Below, piece after piece: positions 1-12,283 of a stretch of DNA of 64,000 nt. The notes under the pieces were generated by a model. It saw only the letters and a program-made list of their open reading frames with translations, had not been told where the DNA came from and did not search any database. Location of the stretch: positions 67,001 through 131,000 of the forward strand of contig NC_133393.1 of the NCBI RefSeq assembly GCF_047511655.1, given 5' to 3'. Origin of the DNA: Castor canadensis (Eukaryota; Chordata; Mammalia; Rodentia; Castoridae). Every line of letters starts with the position of its first letter. The stretch's first letter is position 1. The translations under genes were made by a program, and so were the position numbers.

Positions 1-831
1 TTCTCGTTTCCCTGAGGGAATTAGGGCTAATTGAACTGTCTCAAAAGTGTTGACAGCTTCTGCTAATACTGTTAAAAACCATCCTTTATGCAAAATTTCG
101 TATCTGCTGCTATCATTTCTGAACCTGTGGCAACTGAGTAAGTTGGCTTGCCAGTAAGGAAAAATCTCAGACCATTCACAGCTTTTAACATGTGATCTGG
201 TCCCCACACCTCTCTGCCCTTACCTAAGACAACTCTCCCCTTTCATGCTCCCTCAGTCCAACTGCCTCCTTCCTGCTCCTTAGTCATGGTAGAAACCCTA
301 CCATAAGTGCCTTCAAGTTGCCTTAAAGATCCACATGGTTCTGCCCTTCACCTCCCTGAGGCATTTACTTAAATGCCTACCTTTCTTGACTCCACATATA
401 TACTCCTTCTCTGTCATTTTTCTCTCTAGGATGTGTCAACATCTAACATAATTTGTTTAATCACTTTTTCCAACCACAAAGATAAAAGCATAAAGGGTTT
501 TGGCTTATTTTAGTTTTATGCCCCTGTTAGGCAGCTGAAATTCCTTGATTCTACTTCTGAGGACCTAGTGAAATGGTTAGCAAAACTTTGCCTATGGAAG
601 GAAGGAAGGGCTGGCTGCCAATGGCCCCTAAGTCTATAAAATGTAACTCTTTCTGAAGGAGAGGCCTTTACCAATATCTTGAATATATATTAGAAAACTA
701 ATTCCTCCAAAATTCTCTGACTACAATATTTAAGTAAACAATAAGCTATTAAAACTGAAGACTGTGTTTTATAAAGAAATGAGTATGTGCTGAGCATCTT
801 CTCAAAACATCCATCAGAGCTACTAATAAAA

Positions 832-1034
832 CCTTTTTTTTGTTTTGACAGTACTGGGTTTTGAACCAAGGTCCTCGCACCCCACTTGAACCATGCCCCC
901 AGCCCTTTTTGCTTTCATTATTTTTCAGACTGGGTCTTACACTCTTTGCCTGGGACCAGACTCAGATCACAACCCTCCTACCTCTGCCTCCCAAGTAACT
1001 GGGATTACAGGCATAAACCACCATGCCCAACCCT
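832..1034 (-). repeat. Dimeric SINE (ID-like plus B1/Alu-like), minus
   Basis: On the plus strand a T-run is followed by cagtactgggttttgaac (the reverse of the tRNA-like B-box region). An Alu/B1-like reverse segment then ends at gggattacaggcataaacc. Confidence 0.8.
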
Positions 1035-2430
1035 AAAATCCTTTCCTTTTGATTTTTAGTTAAATGATCTTTATATGTTAATTCATATGTATCACTTCTT
1101 GGAAAAGTACTGGCTTAGAGGTCAGTTCAACAATGAGCTCACATGTGTGCAGGAAATTTTTAGCTCTTTTGCACCTACTATCAATGGTTTCAGAAGAAAC
1201 CTCCCTGAAACATTCCTGATCCTCCCCACATAGAAACCTGCTCATCACACTGCTCCTGAGACCCCCTCTCAGATATCCAACCCAGCCAAGGTAAAGCAGT
1301 AAACACAGTCAGAGGCCACCACGAAATGCAGGCTGACAGGTGCCTTCTATCTACATTCTTCATTCTGATCCGTGTTTCCCATAAATTCTTTCTCAAAAGG
1401 AAGAGGGTAGATAAAATGTTATTTGTAAGATGCTAAAGACAGGTATGAATTATAGACAGAGGACAAACTAATCATTACTTTCAAATATTAGCTAGCCCTT
1501 GTAAAATAAGCTTTATCCCTACCTCAAACTATTCACAATAAGATTCACATAAGTTAAAGCCATCTATAAAAATCCTAGTGAAGAAATATGAGACTATATA
1601 AATAGCTATTGACTGAATAAGGCTTTTTTGAATGAGATGAAAGAGAGGCAATAAATTAAAACAAGAATTTTGGTCAACTTAAATTTATGAATGACAAAAC
1701 ATAAGAAGAAAAAGAAAAACAATTAAGAGAGTATACTTGCAAAATACATATAAATGATTAGGATCCAGAATACATTTCAAACTCAATAGAAGAAAAGAGT
1801 AGAATATACAGTAGACATGAACAGGAAAAAAAAAATCACAGAAAAACCCAGTTGGCCAATATTTACACCAGAAGCTCCACTTCACTTGTTGTCAGCAAAA
1901 TGCAAGTTAAAATTTGATAATTTCAACTAAGAATTTAATAATTTTGACTATTAATGAGGATACAGATAAGCATATGGTGTCAACTACTGCTGGCTGTAGC
2001 ATAATGTGATGGAGATGCTGTGGAGGGTGGTTTGGTAGCATCTATCAGCTCTGAAAACACACAGCCGTCCCATTTCTCACAAGTTCACAAGACAGTATCA
2101 AGTATGTTCACTACAAAAGTACTAGTAATAACAAAGTAACTTTAAAGAGCTCATTGGTGCATATGGGAGTGGTACCTTGTGGTTTAATTAATCTAGGATC
2201 AAGTCATATCGAGTGTATCTGGAGTTAAAGAGCAAGGAGGAATGTGTGCAGACAGGGACAACATGTTTACATGCAGTTCACTCATCAAACATCTCCAGGG
2301 AACACTATCCATATCCTCTAATAGTTAAATGAAGTGGGTTAGATGGAATTAAGACAAGGAAAAGATCAGGAAGACTAAGCATAGTTCATGTCAACAACTG
2401 CAGCTACACTGCAGAGATAAGGAGCATTGT

Positions 2431-2690
2431 AATTTGAGGCCAGCAGGGACAAAAAGTTAGCAAGACCCTCATCTCAACAAACAAGCCAGACATGATGGTG
2501 TGCCTGTGATCCCAGCTACGCAGGAGGCGTAGATAAAGAGGATTGCAGTCCAAAGCCAGCCTCAGGCGAAAGCACAAGATCCTACATGAAAAATAACTAA
2601 ACCAAAACATGACTGGGGGCATGGCTCAAGTGGTAGAACAATTGCCCAGCATGTAGGAAGCCCTGAGTTCAAATTCCAGTACTACAAAAA
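2431..2690 (+). repeat. Composite SINE
   Basis: A partial left monomer is followed by a B1/Alu-like part (tgtgatcccagctacgcagg) and an ID-like part (ggcatggctcaagtggtaga to gagttcaaattccagtacta). Confidence 0.8.
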
Positions 2691-4269
2691 AGACCCATCA
2701 GGATTGTCTGTGACAATCTAATCAAGAAATAATACTGTAACTTAAAATACTTGACTCATTTATGCCCAGCAATTGAATCAGAAGCACAGAAGCTGAAGAA
2801 TAACTATTTAGCCATCTTTCTGAAAGCATAATTAATGTAAAACATTTCCTAGAATCTCACTTCTGATTAGTCTGATGCCTGTCTATCTAGAATGTAATCT
2901 AGAGCAGATGATTTGTGCAACATAGGAGTAATGTTAGTACAAATAATGAGAAGCTCTTCACTAATTGACTGCATTACAAAAGTCTAAAGTTAGTGGGATC
3001 ACAAACGACTCACAGTTACAAAGGTTCAATGTATTCATCTATGTGCAGCTCTTGGAAGACAAGCCCTCAAATTATAAAATTATGTAAGCAGCCTATTGTA
3101 CTTGAGAATTTAATTCAGAAGATGATTCAGTTTTTTTTTTTAAGCTTTGTAAGTGACCCATCTTTAAGAAGCAATTAATTATCTTGGACATCTTTTGCTT
3201 CCTTTCATATTTGAAGACACAGAATTCAACTGCAATTTTAGCCTGCTGCTGCAGATGCACCCTGCTTCAAAGTGCAATCAGGTAAGGTTGGGAGAATCAT
3301 TGCTTGCAGAAATCTTTCTAATACTATGTGATGGTGTTTTTTCAATATTACAAAGTGTGTAAACGCTTGGTATTTTATGTTGTTGTCACTGCAAATATAT
3401 GCTTATGACGTAGCCTCTCCAAAACATATGCTAACGAAATAGTGAAGTTTTAAAGTTAGAAAAAATCCAAATTTAGTATATGCTCAATTTTATAACAATC
3501 CCATTAAAAAGGTTTTAAGCCAAGCATGATAATCCTATGTCAAAAGGGACAAAATATGATATAAAAGGAGGCATGGCTGATAAATTTCAGGTCTATGCAT
3601 CCAACATTTGTAGCTGCAAAATTTTTAAGTTTTTCTGTCATCCAAATAAATCTATGATCTATGTTCCTAAATAACTTTTATAAGAATGTTGTCAAATTAT
3701 AAGATGCAAATTTATCATAAAATATCCACATAGTATGCTCATTTTCAATTTTGATCTTTAAGGTTTTATCATCTTCTTAATTTGCATTTTTATAGTATCT
3801 TTCTCAAGAATTCTGACAGACATTTGCAAATATAGTTACATTTCTACTGCAAAATGGCTTCCAAGTTTTACACGTGGCTTTCTTTCATCTTGTTTCTGAG
3901 AAAATAAATTGTTGGTATTGAGAAGTAATTTTATTTTTCACAACAAAAATGGTGCTCTTTTACAATCTTAGGAGTTTTATAAGTTGTCTTAACTTGCTAT
4001 TAAATGCTAAGAATGTCAGATAATTAGGTCAAAGTGTTTCCATCTCAATGCACCATTGAGATAACTTCAAAATAATTTCAAAGGCAAAAGATGAGTTTAA
4101 AGAGAGAAAGATAATATAACTGAACTACATACCTTAGAAGAGACTTGATTTTTAGATTTGGTTTTAAATTCATGACTAATTTAAATCCCTGTATGAAAAC
4201 GCCAAGTCGAATAGAAATTTCATTTTTAAGTCAGGAGACATTAAAAGCCAAAAAGTTTCAGTTATTTTG

Positions 4270-5030
4270 TTCATTAAAAAATTCAGCATTAGGGAGGAAA
4301 AGAAGGTAGTGAATAATAATGAAAGACATCACATCTGTGTAGGAACAAGACACAACAAAATACTGAACATTGACGAACAACGCAGGATGGGGGGAGAAAA
4401 GGGCAAAAAAAGTACAGTGGAAGGGGGTTACACCAACTTAGGTACAATGCGTATACAGGCAAAAATCCCACTGAACAACAGACAAGACACCTAAACAATG
4501 AAGGACAAGAATGTAAAACAGGTCACGCTAAGGGGAGGGCACTAATGGGATGAGGAAGGTAAATGAAGAAAGTAAAGAGGGTGAATACAGTTGATGTACT
4601 TTCTATAGAAATATGAATATGGAACATTCAAACCTCTTGCAATCACCCTAAGAAAGGGACTAAGGCAGAATAATGGAAGAGATAATACATGTATATATGG
4701 AAATGTCACCATCATAAAAAAACCAAAATGTCTCTTTTTTAAAAATGAAGGACAGGAAGGTGAAACAAGTCCTATCCACGGGTTGGTACCAGGGGGAGGA
4801 GGGAAGGAATAAAGAAAGGGTGAAAGGGGTGAATATGATGGAAGTACTATGTACTCATGTAAGAACATGGAACAATGAGACCTGTTGAAAAAGTTCTAAG
4901 AATGGGAGAAGGGATAAAGGAGGAAAGGGTGAATCTAAGTTATATTGTAAGCACTTTGGTAGATGCCACAATTTACCCCCAGTACAACTATAATATGCTA
5001 TCAAATAAATTTAAACTAAGAAATAAATTC
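4270..5030 (+). repeat. L1 3'UTR-like element with a tandem 247-bp unit
   Basis: Two similar units start with aatgaaggacaa (4497) and aatgaaggacag (4744). Each continues into a G-rich stretch, a 'gtgaatat/gtgaata' segment, a '..atggaaca..' segment and a 'gtcacca/gccac..' segment. The region before them, from about 4380, is related to the copy at 21569-21974. The second unit is also related to the 3' end of the L1 at 30300-30447. I infer a 5'-truncated L1 3'UTR copy. It could be a separate repeat family. Confidence 0.6.
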
Positions 5031-5786
5031 AACATTAAACAGGACTTTGATATAGGGCAGAAAATCAAGATATGGGTATATGACTGGCCAGAAATTATGA
5101 CTTATAATCAATACCCTGGTGCACATCTGTGTTTCTGTATGAACTATAAAGTGCATTACATATTAACACACATTTTCTCAATCTGTTATTCAATGCATGG
5201 AGTTCAGCTCATGATTTCTCAGCCATTGGACACTACAGAGATTCATTAACTTCACACCATGACTGAGGCTGCACTTTATACTTACGGAAAACCATGTAAA
5301 TGTTAAAATATTAAAATTCTAAGTTTTACATTTTTAGATAAAATTATCAAAGGCATATATTTATTTGCTAGCAATCAAAAGGCATATCTTAGCATTTTTT
5401 GTATAACAAGTTCACTAGAAATGTTGCCTTTATCCAAAGGTGCATAAAATACAGCTGACAGTCCTGCACTCTGTACCTTTTCAAAGAGCTGTGTCTGGTA
5501 TAAATTAACTATGCCTTCATTGGCCCTCTGGTATGAGAAACTTTCAGTAAAGAAAATGCACACTTAATACACGTCAACACACATAAATTTGATAATCAGC
5601 AGCCAACTGGGCTCTCATGTCTAGAAAACCAAATTCTCAGTGAACAAGGTTTCTGTGTCTTTACAAATTATTTGAGCAATCTCAAGTAGTGTAAAATTCA
5701 AAACAAAATAATTTGAAATTTACTATATTTCATTTTAGATCTGATCTTAGGAAAGATATTTTGAAGAGGTTAGACCACACTCCCTG

Positions 5787-5856
5787 CTCATCTAACATTC
5801 ATATAAGTACCGCGCGCTAACCGACTGCGCCTCTGGAGCTCCTCATCTAACATTCA
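5787..5856. repeat. 15-bp target-site duplication flanking the tRNA half
   Basis: The two copies are 5787-5801 and 5842-5856 and are identical. They enclose the 40-base tRNA-derived insert. Confidence 0.9.
5802..5841 (-). pseudogene. Retroposed 5' half of tRNA-Ile(UAU)
   Basis: On the minus strand, 5839 to 5802 reads as the 5' part of a tRNA-Ile(UAU): acceptor arm GCTCCAG, D-arm with GCGC...GCGC, anticodon stem CGGTA and loop CTTATA. It stops at tRNA position 37, just after the TAT anticodon, which is where the intron of tRNA-Ile(UAU) genes lies. There is no T-arm and no 3' half. The insert is flanked by 15-base perfect direct repeats, ctcatctaacattca, at 5787-5801 and 5842-5856, the mark of LINE-type retrotransposition. 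Two extra bases (GA) precede the tRNA 5' end. It has no poly(A) tail and cannot encode a functional tRNA. Confidence 0.85.
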
Positions 5857-6530
5857 AAATGATTTGATATTAAAAAATTACCAGTATTGAGTGAAGAACA
5901 AACTAATCATTGTCTTTGATAGTAGAGGTCGCTGCAGGAAGGTAGGCAGAAGCCCCGCCCAGGTTAAGCATGTATTATACAGCCTGGTTGGTTCACTTCT
6001 GAGCCACTGCTTCTGAAGGATGTTCCCCACAGTTACCCTAAGTCAATCTATACTCATGACCTATAAATAAACCATCAGATTCTAATCAACTGAAATGATG
6101 AGTATGGATGATCAAGGCTGCAACTATAACTCACAAGAGCAACTTGTCTCTACAATAAAGTGAAAACAACTCTTCATAAAACAAGAATACACCAGTAGGG
6201 AGTCATGTTAAAGTATGTCTTCCTGCATAGAAGTTATTTTCTTTGCTCTTCTGTTTGGCAAAATGACCATGGATATCATAGATGTTTCAGTTTTTCCAAT
6301 CACTGTTTAGATTTTTTGTAATGTAGCTCTTCAGTGTTTATTTACTACAGGGACATCCTACACCACATTAGAAAGAGAACATCTTCCATAATCCTGTCAG
6401 AGAAGCTGCTGTTTCCTTGCAAGCCTTATCACTTTTTAACTTAAGGTCAACTATGTTTCATTGTTCTAGTTTCCTATGATATAAAAATTTAAATGATCCA
6501 ATCTGTAAAATAGCTGGTAGCTGGCAATGC

Positions 6531-6748
6531 TTTTTTGGAGGGGATGGAACTGGAGTTTGAACTCAGGGCTTGGTGTGTGCAAAGCAAGTGCTCTTGCTGC
6601 TTGAGACACACCTCCAGTCAATTTTGCTCTGGTTATCTTGGAAATGAGGTCTTGAGAACTATTAGCCTGGCTGGCCTCGAACTTCAATATTCCTGATTTC
6701 AGCAGCGCAAGTAGTTAGGATTACAGGCATGAGCCACAGGGGCCCAGC
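6531..6748 (-). repeat. Dimeric SINE, minus
   Basis: The reverse ID-like part (ctggagtttgaactcagggc) is followed by a reverse Alu/B1-like part ending gattacaggcatgagccac. Confidence 0.8.
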
Positions 6749-8100
6749 TAATGCTACTTTTCTGTTTCCTTACAATTAACATGCTATTCATGTTAGACAT
6801 TAATATGCAAATAAACTGAGTTTCTTTGTTAGGGAATTTTACAAAAACAATTTTCATGTTGTATTTTCAAGCTGTAATTAAAATGAAGTATTCTGAATCA
6901 TTTCACTGTGCAACCCTACAATACTTCCCTATTCAACCTTTATCTACTGAGCATATCTACTTAGAGACCAGCCCCTGTATTAGGTGTTGGGAATAACCTG
7001 TTGGGCCAAACCAGACAGATCCTGTTCTTCTAAGGCCCTCAAACAGTGGATGTAGTGTCTATTACTCAAGCGCATGTGATGACATGGTGGATTATATTCA
7101 CTAAAAATTCTGTGAAAAGCAGAAACAGTAGTCAGTCTGAGTGTACCTGTACTTCCAACTCAGAAGGTGCAGGCAGAAGGACCACAAGTCCTAAGCCAGC
7201 AATGGCTAGTGACAACAGGTCTCAGAACAGTGATCTGGAGTAAAGCATTCAAGTTGTTTTTACACATTCAACCTTAACTAAACCATTTAGGAAAAGTATC
7301 ACTTAAATTTAGAATATTTATTCAGCAGTAACTACCTACAACCAGTTAAGAATGTATGAGGCCAATTTCTGAACAAAATGAAATACAGGCTACGTGTGTG
7401 AGTATGTACATGGATGTTCTGATCGCTAAGCGGAAATAAAATTCTCTTAACATAGCTGTGCTCAAGATGTTACTTTTTTTTGCCAAAGTTCTTAATGGAG
7501 TGGTTATTAACTTTCTTTCTTTACAGGGGATTTTATGTCTCTTCAGTAGATGCTTGTTTGGCTTTTCCACACCGTTGGTGACAGAACTCTCACTGCACAA
7601 ACTCTCCGAACTATGGAGTTAATGCTAATACCTGGCATATAACTGAAGAAGATTTGTACCAAAGGCTCCCTGGATCTGGATGGGACAATGTAACAGGAAA
7701 AGCCTCTGCTAAAGTGAGCTCCCTAGACAACAGTAAGACTTCTGTATTGGAAGAGTGTTATCCTTTCATTCCATGGCAACAGACTGTAAGTTTTCAAGGT
7801 TGTGTTAGAGAAGGTACTGCAAGCAAATAACCAAGAATTACAGTTAAGTGAATTAGGAACAAAAGCTGATTCCCAGAAACACTGTTCCTATTAACCCTAG
7901 GGAGTATGAGGGTAGAACATAAATGTAAGGTAGAATGTCTACCCATTGATGAAAAGCTTCCTTTTTTTTAACAGAAGCCACTTGACAAGCCTATCAGTAT
8001 TTGCTGAAAAACTGAGATCTAAGCTTACTTTTTTTCCTACCATTGTACTGAACTTTGGAGATTCTGAGATAAGTATAAATGCTCTCAAGAAAACCCTTTT

Positions 8101-8200
8101 GGGGTTTGGGGATTTAGTTCAGTGGTAAAATAAAACACTTGCCTAACAAGTACGAGGCCCTGGGCTTAATCATTAGCACCGGGGATGAAGGGGACAACAA
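8101..8200 (+). repeat. ID-like SINE monomer
   Basis: The A-box-like segment tttagttcagtggtaaaat is followed by cttgcctaacaagtacgagg and an eroded B-box region, as in ID elements. Confidence 0.7.
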
Positions 8201-10303
8201 AAATGCCCTTTGAGACCTAACTATAAATACACACTTTATGGAAGGTTAAGAAAGCTAGGAGGAAACTGTCTGAACTGCTCCCCCACTGCATTAGAGCAGT
8301 ACATCCCCCAGTGAGGTTCACCGTGTCCTTCCAGGGGAGCCCCCATCTTCCTTCCCAACAACAAACCTGTGGGAAGTCAGATTTTCTTCACATTTTTCAA
8401 ACAGAATGACAAACTGCAAAACATGGAATGTGTAAGAGATTAAGAGACTCCAGCTGTCTTAACACAAATATTCAAAAATGAGAATGACATTCTTATTTAG
8501 TTTCTACCATGTCATATTAACACAATGGGATTATCTTTAAAATATGCTGAAGTTTATCACTTTAATTTTTATGTTAAAGAGACAAACCCTACATAAACAA
8601 AAGCTTTTGTGTTCCCAAAAATTTTCAGTAGTATAAGGGATGAGAAACTGAAAGGTTTCAGAATTGCTGCTTTAAAGCTTCTTACAGCTGCAATTTTATA
8701 TCCAACCATCATCACTCATCTTCTACACTCTATGGCAAACTCTACAGGCTGAATCCCATTTATAACTCTGCAAACTTCATGTGGTAAATACTCAATATTA
8801 TACCCAGTTTTGCTACCATACTGATGGTGATGTGGTTTTACAGCACAGAATAAAAATTATTTGATGCAAAAGACCTTTAAGATAATTTTACTACAAATGT
8901 TCTAAAGTAAAATGTTGAATATAAACATATACAAACATGAGAATACTTTCAAAAGTTAAGATGAAATACCTAAGCCAGGCGATGGAAATGTTTACTATTT
9001 AAAAGGTTACTGGAGGGAAAAAAAAAAAAGCCCTGACTGTGGAAAAAATATTTTCTTAAGGAATATTTTTAAAAGACAGCTTGGATTCACACACAAATGC
9101 ACAAAATCATTTCATAGGAAAAGTAAAATATTTGGGAGATTCTTAGAGCCTTACTGTCCTTTAATTATATATGCTGGGTTTCCCCAAAGACTGTTCCAAA
9201 CCTGTTGAGATGAAACTTAAGAGTAGACTGAAGTTTTTAAGAAACTTCTAGCTATTGACATCATGTTTTCAACTCACCCTACTACATTCTTGCCCTGTAT
9301 GTGAATTACTAAAATTCTTTATGAAACATGAATGAAAGAATCAGGGTCTTGGGCACCTTTTTGAAAGCAGTACCAATTTCACTTGCAATTTATTTTGGGA
9401 AACAAATCAAATGTTTCTCATTTACTGTTCTTTGTTAATCATTACCAACTGGTAACTTTACTGTTTTAGAGGTATCTGAGATTTGAACAGTATAACTAGT
9501 GTCTAAATATCAAAATTAAGTGAAATATTTTTCTAAGCTCTAGTTCATTATCACTCTCACAATGCACTTAAACTTGACTCATGTACTTATTAACAACTGA
9601 GTGTACTTACCTGTTAATACTTTTATGTCAACACAGCTAGTTTTATGTTACACGCAAGTATAAACACACTTAAAAGCACTCCATTTTCTTATTTACTATG
9701 GCCTTAGATATTCTATGATTCCAAAAACCTAACATTAGTTCTTCAACATCTAAGTCAAAGTGGAATAACAGACCCTGAAAAGATGTCATGCCAACCATAT
9801 GCGACTTTGGAGAAAAGCAGAAATTAGCTGGGATCCAACTTGGACCACATCAGTCTAATCTTGGGCAACTCTCATCCAGTTCCCATTGCTATGAGCTAAA
9901 TCTTCACCTTTTTGGGCCAAGATATACAAAGTGCCCAACACAAGGCCCAGCCCACAGAGGTATTGTTGCCACCAAGACTCCAAGTGCTGACCTTCACAGT
10001 GCTGAGACATCCTAGCACTTCACTTAACAGAAGTAGGTGCACAATGTCCAAAAATGGCTCTACATTTTTTTAAATGTCAAACCTTTTTTAAAGAACAAGT
10101 TTTCCTTAATACAGGAGAAACTGAAAGATTAAATTTATACACATTACTTGTTTGTGTAAGACTGGGTGTAGGTGGGACTTAGATGGACTACTCAAAAATC
10201 TCCCATTTCCCCCCTTCTTTTCTTACAATGAAAATCTGAAATAGTTAACATGACTCTGTTCTCTATAATACTGTATTCAACCAGAGGCTAATGAACTAGT
10301 GCT

Positions 10304-10366
10304 GGGCTGGAGGTGTAGCTCAGCAGCAGACCCTGGGTTCAATTTCCATCCTCAGGACCACAAATA
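10304..10366 (+). repeat. ID-like SINE fragment
   Basis: Reads ggctggaggtgtagctcagc and then gggttcaatttccatcctc. The middle section is deleted. Confidence 0.65.
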
Positions 10367-10732
10367 TTTAAAAACCCGGGTTCTCACATTTAGTATCCTT
10401 GTAATCCACAGAGATAGTATAGTTAAGTCTCGTCTATTTTATAAAATGGTGTTGAGACTCAATGAGTTATCAAATTTGAGTAAACACCACAATTTGTACA
10501 GAAAGTATTAGCAAACAGATGATCAAAAATTGACTTAAAGTCTTGTGCAGTCAATAATTCATTTTTTTACTTGTACCTCAGAAAAAAGCTGTTTTTTTTA
10601 ATTTATAAAACCCTGACAGCAATTTCTTCACAATCATGCAAAAAATGACTATCCTTAGGTTTTGTTTTGCTTGGAGACTTTTTTCCTAACAAGTTAATAT
10701 CCAAAAGAAAAGTAGACTGAAATTAAACAGAC

Positions 10733-10738
10733 TTTATT
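10733..10738 (-). terminator. Candidate distal poly(A) signal of PHF3
   Basis: The minus strand reads AATAAA here, followed downstream by a T-rich stretch (ctacttttcttttgg). It would give a 3'UTR of about 1.55 kb. Confidence 0.35.
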
Positions 10739-12023
10739 TAAATAGAAATCCTCCATTTTAGAATTTTCATGATGATAGAATTTCAGAGGATAAGGAAAAA
10801 GTGTTCAATCATTGCAAATTAGACAAAAATGTTTGGTTCTACCATTTTCTCCAGTGAAAATAGCAAGGCTAATTCAGTTTCAAAACCTATTTTTAACTCT
10901 ACTCTTTAGACCCTGTAGGAAAACAATCTTGTTGATTTTGTGGAGTTATATTTTTCTTCATTGACACAGATAGGTAAAATACTGATCTTGTTCTTCTTGT
11001 TTCTTTTTCTTTCTTTTTTTTTTTTTGGTCTCAAGTCTTAGCATCATTTTGTAGCTATTACTTTAAAATGTAGGCATCAATACAGTTTGTATTTTAGGGT
11101 GTGAGTAAATTTAGATTTAGATTAACAACACCTCCATGTGCTTTCTATTTTAGATCAAACTGGTATATTAAACTTTACAGTTGTCCTACAAACAAATCAA
11201 GGTTAACTACACATCTTACAAAAGATTCAATACATATTTCACTTAAATAAAAGTTCTGTGACCTTAGAATGACCAGTGTACCAGTATAACAAAATGTGAT
11301 GGTACACATTTTCAGAAACATACCAGTTAAATGAATTATTCCTGCACAGTTGTTCACTGGTAATTCTAAATTCTACCCTCTTCAGAACTGCACGATTTAC
11401 CTCACCCTACAGTCTAAGATTTAAAAGCAATTGTTCCCCACCTCAATCAAATGCTTATAGATAGCTACGCTGTGTGTTCTTAGCTGAGAAAGAGAATAAT
11501 AATGTCTAAAGGTAATTAAAGCTTTAAAGAAATTCTTTTACTACTGAATTTCAAATCACACACACAAAATAGATGAGAAATTCTTTTATCATATTCAGAA
11601 TCAAAATATCCCTTAAAATATTTACATTTTACAGTAAAAAGGATAGCAAAACACAAGATCATGTACAAGCTTAAGTATTCAAGTTTCTGAAGAGCAAAAA
11701 AGGAAAAGGAAAATTAATGGCCTATCACGAAGCTGTAGAATACATAATAAATGCCTTCAGTGAGTGCAGGTTGAAGCAATAAATGTACTCCTTGGGCTTC
11801 TGAGTCCCAGTCAAAAATTGCTCAACTAAACGATTAGTGTGATGTGATTATGAAGTTGTTCCCCTATTGTCTCTTTAAAAACAGAGCAGTTTAAAACAAA
11901 TATACAGAGCACACATTACTCTCAAATCAGTCATTATATAAAGGACATTCACCAGAGGCAGTAAATATATTCCATAGTTAACCATATTTGCCAATTAAGG
12001 AATAAAACTAAAATTTCTAAGCC

Positions 12024-12029
12024 TTTATT
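12024..12029 (-). terminator. Candidate proximal poly(A) signal of PHF3
   Basis: The minus strand reads AATAAA here, about 255 bases after the stop codon, with a T-rich stretch downstream on the same strand. It is the first canonical hexamer I see after the stop. Use has not been shown. Confidence 0.4.
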
Positions 12030-12283
12030 GCATATTAATAAAACAAATCTTAGAATATACAGCAATGTAAAACTTTAAAAAATATGAAATTCCTATAACT
12101 AGGGAAGTTGGTATGAAGGGATGGTGAACACAGGCACAGAACACTCTGCACCAACACAGAATTCATTGTTCTGCAAACCACCAACCGTAAAATATAAAAG
12201 ACGGCACGATCCTAGCAGGCAATCTGACAAAGATACAGCATTCAGTGGTTACTTCAATGGACTCTGGAGGCAGCCTGCACATT

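Larger units (their letters stand above)
1..10709. other. Intergenic region downstream of PHF3
   Basis: I find no intact gene here. It holds SINEs at 832-1034, 2431-2690, 6531-6748, 8101-8200 and 10304-10366, an L1 3'UTR-like repeat at 4270-5030, the tRNA half near 5820, and an old MIR/L2-like scrap at 6945-7045. In human, EYS lies tail-to-tail with PHF3, so EYS terminal exons could be expected on the plus strand here, but I could not recognise any. I see nothing identifiable in 1-830, 1040-2430, 2700-4265, 5035-5785, 5860-6525, 7250-8095 and 8205-10300. Confidence 0.6.
10710..12283 (-). other. PHF3: Probable PHF3 3' untranslated region
   Basis: This is AT-rich unique sequence following the PHF3 stop codon, with no recognised SINE or LINE until the ID fragment near 10304. 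The absence of repeats over 1.5 kb fits a conserved 3'UTR. The end point is an estimate based on two candidate poly(A) signals. The true transcript end could be either, or both by alternative polyadenylation. Confidence 0.5.

Noticed and set aside
4875-5249. 124-codon frame
   Set aside because: It starts in an L1 3'UTR-like repeat and runs into unique AT-rich DNA. No domain or coding bias is seen.
1-10709. EYS coding exons on the plus strand
   Set aside because: No EGF-like or laminin-G-like peptide could be read. One unassigned open stretch is reported separately as a weak lead.
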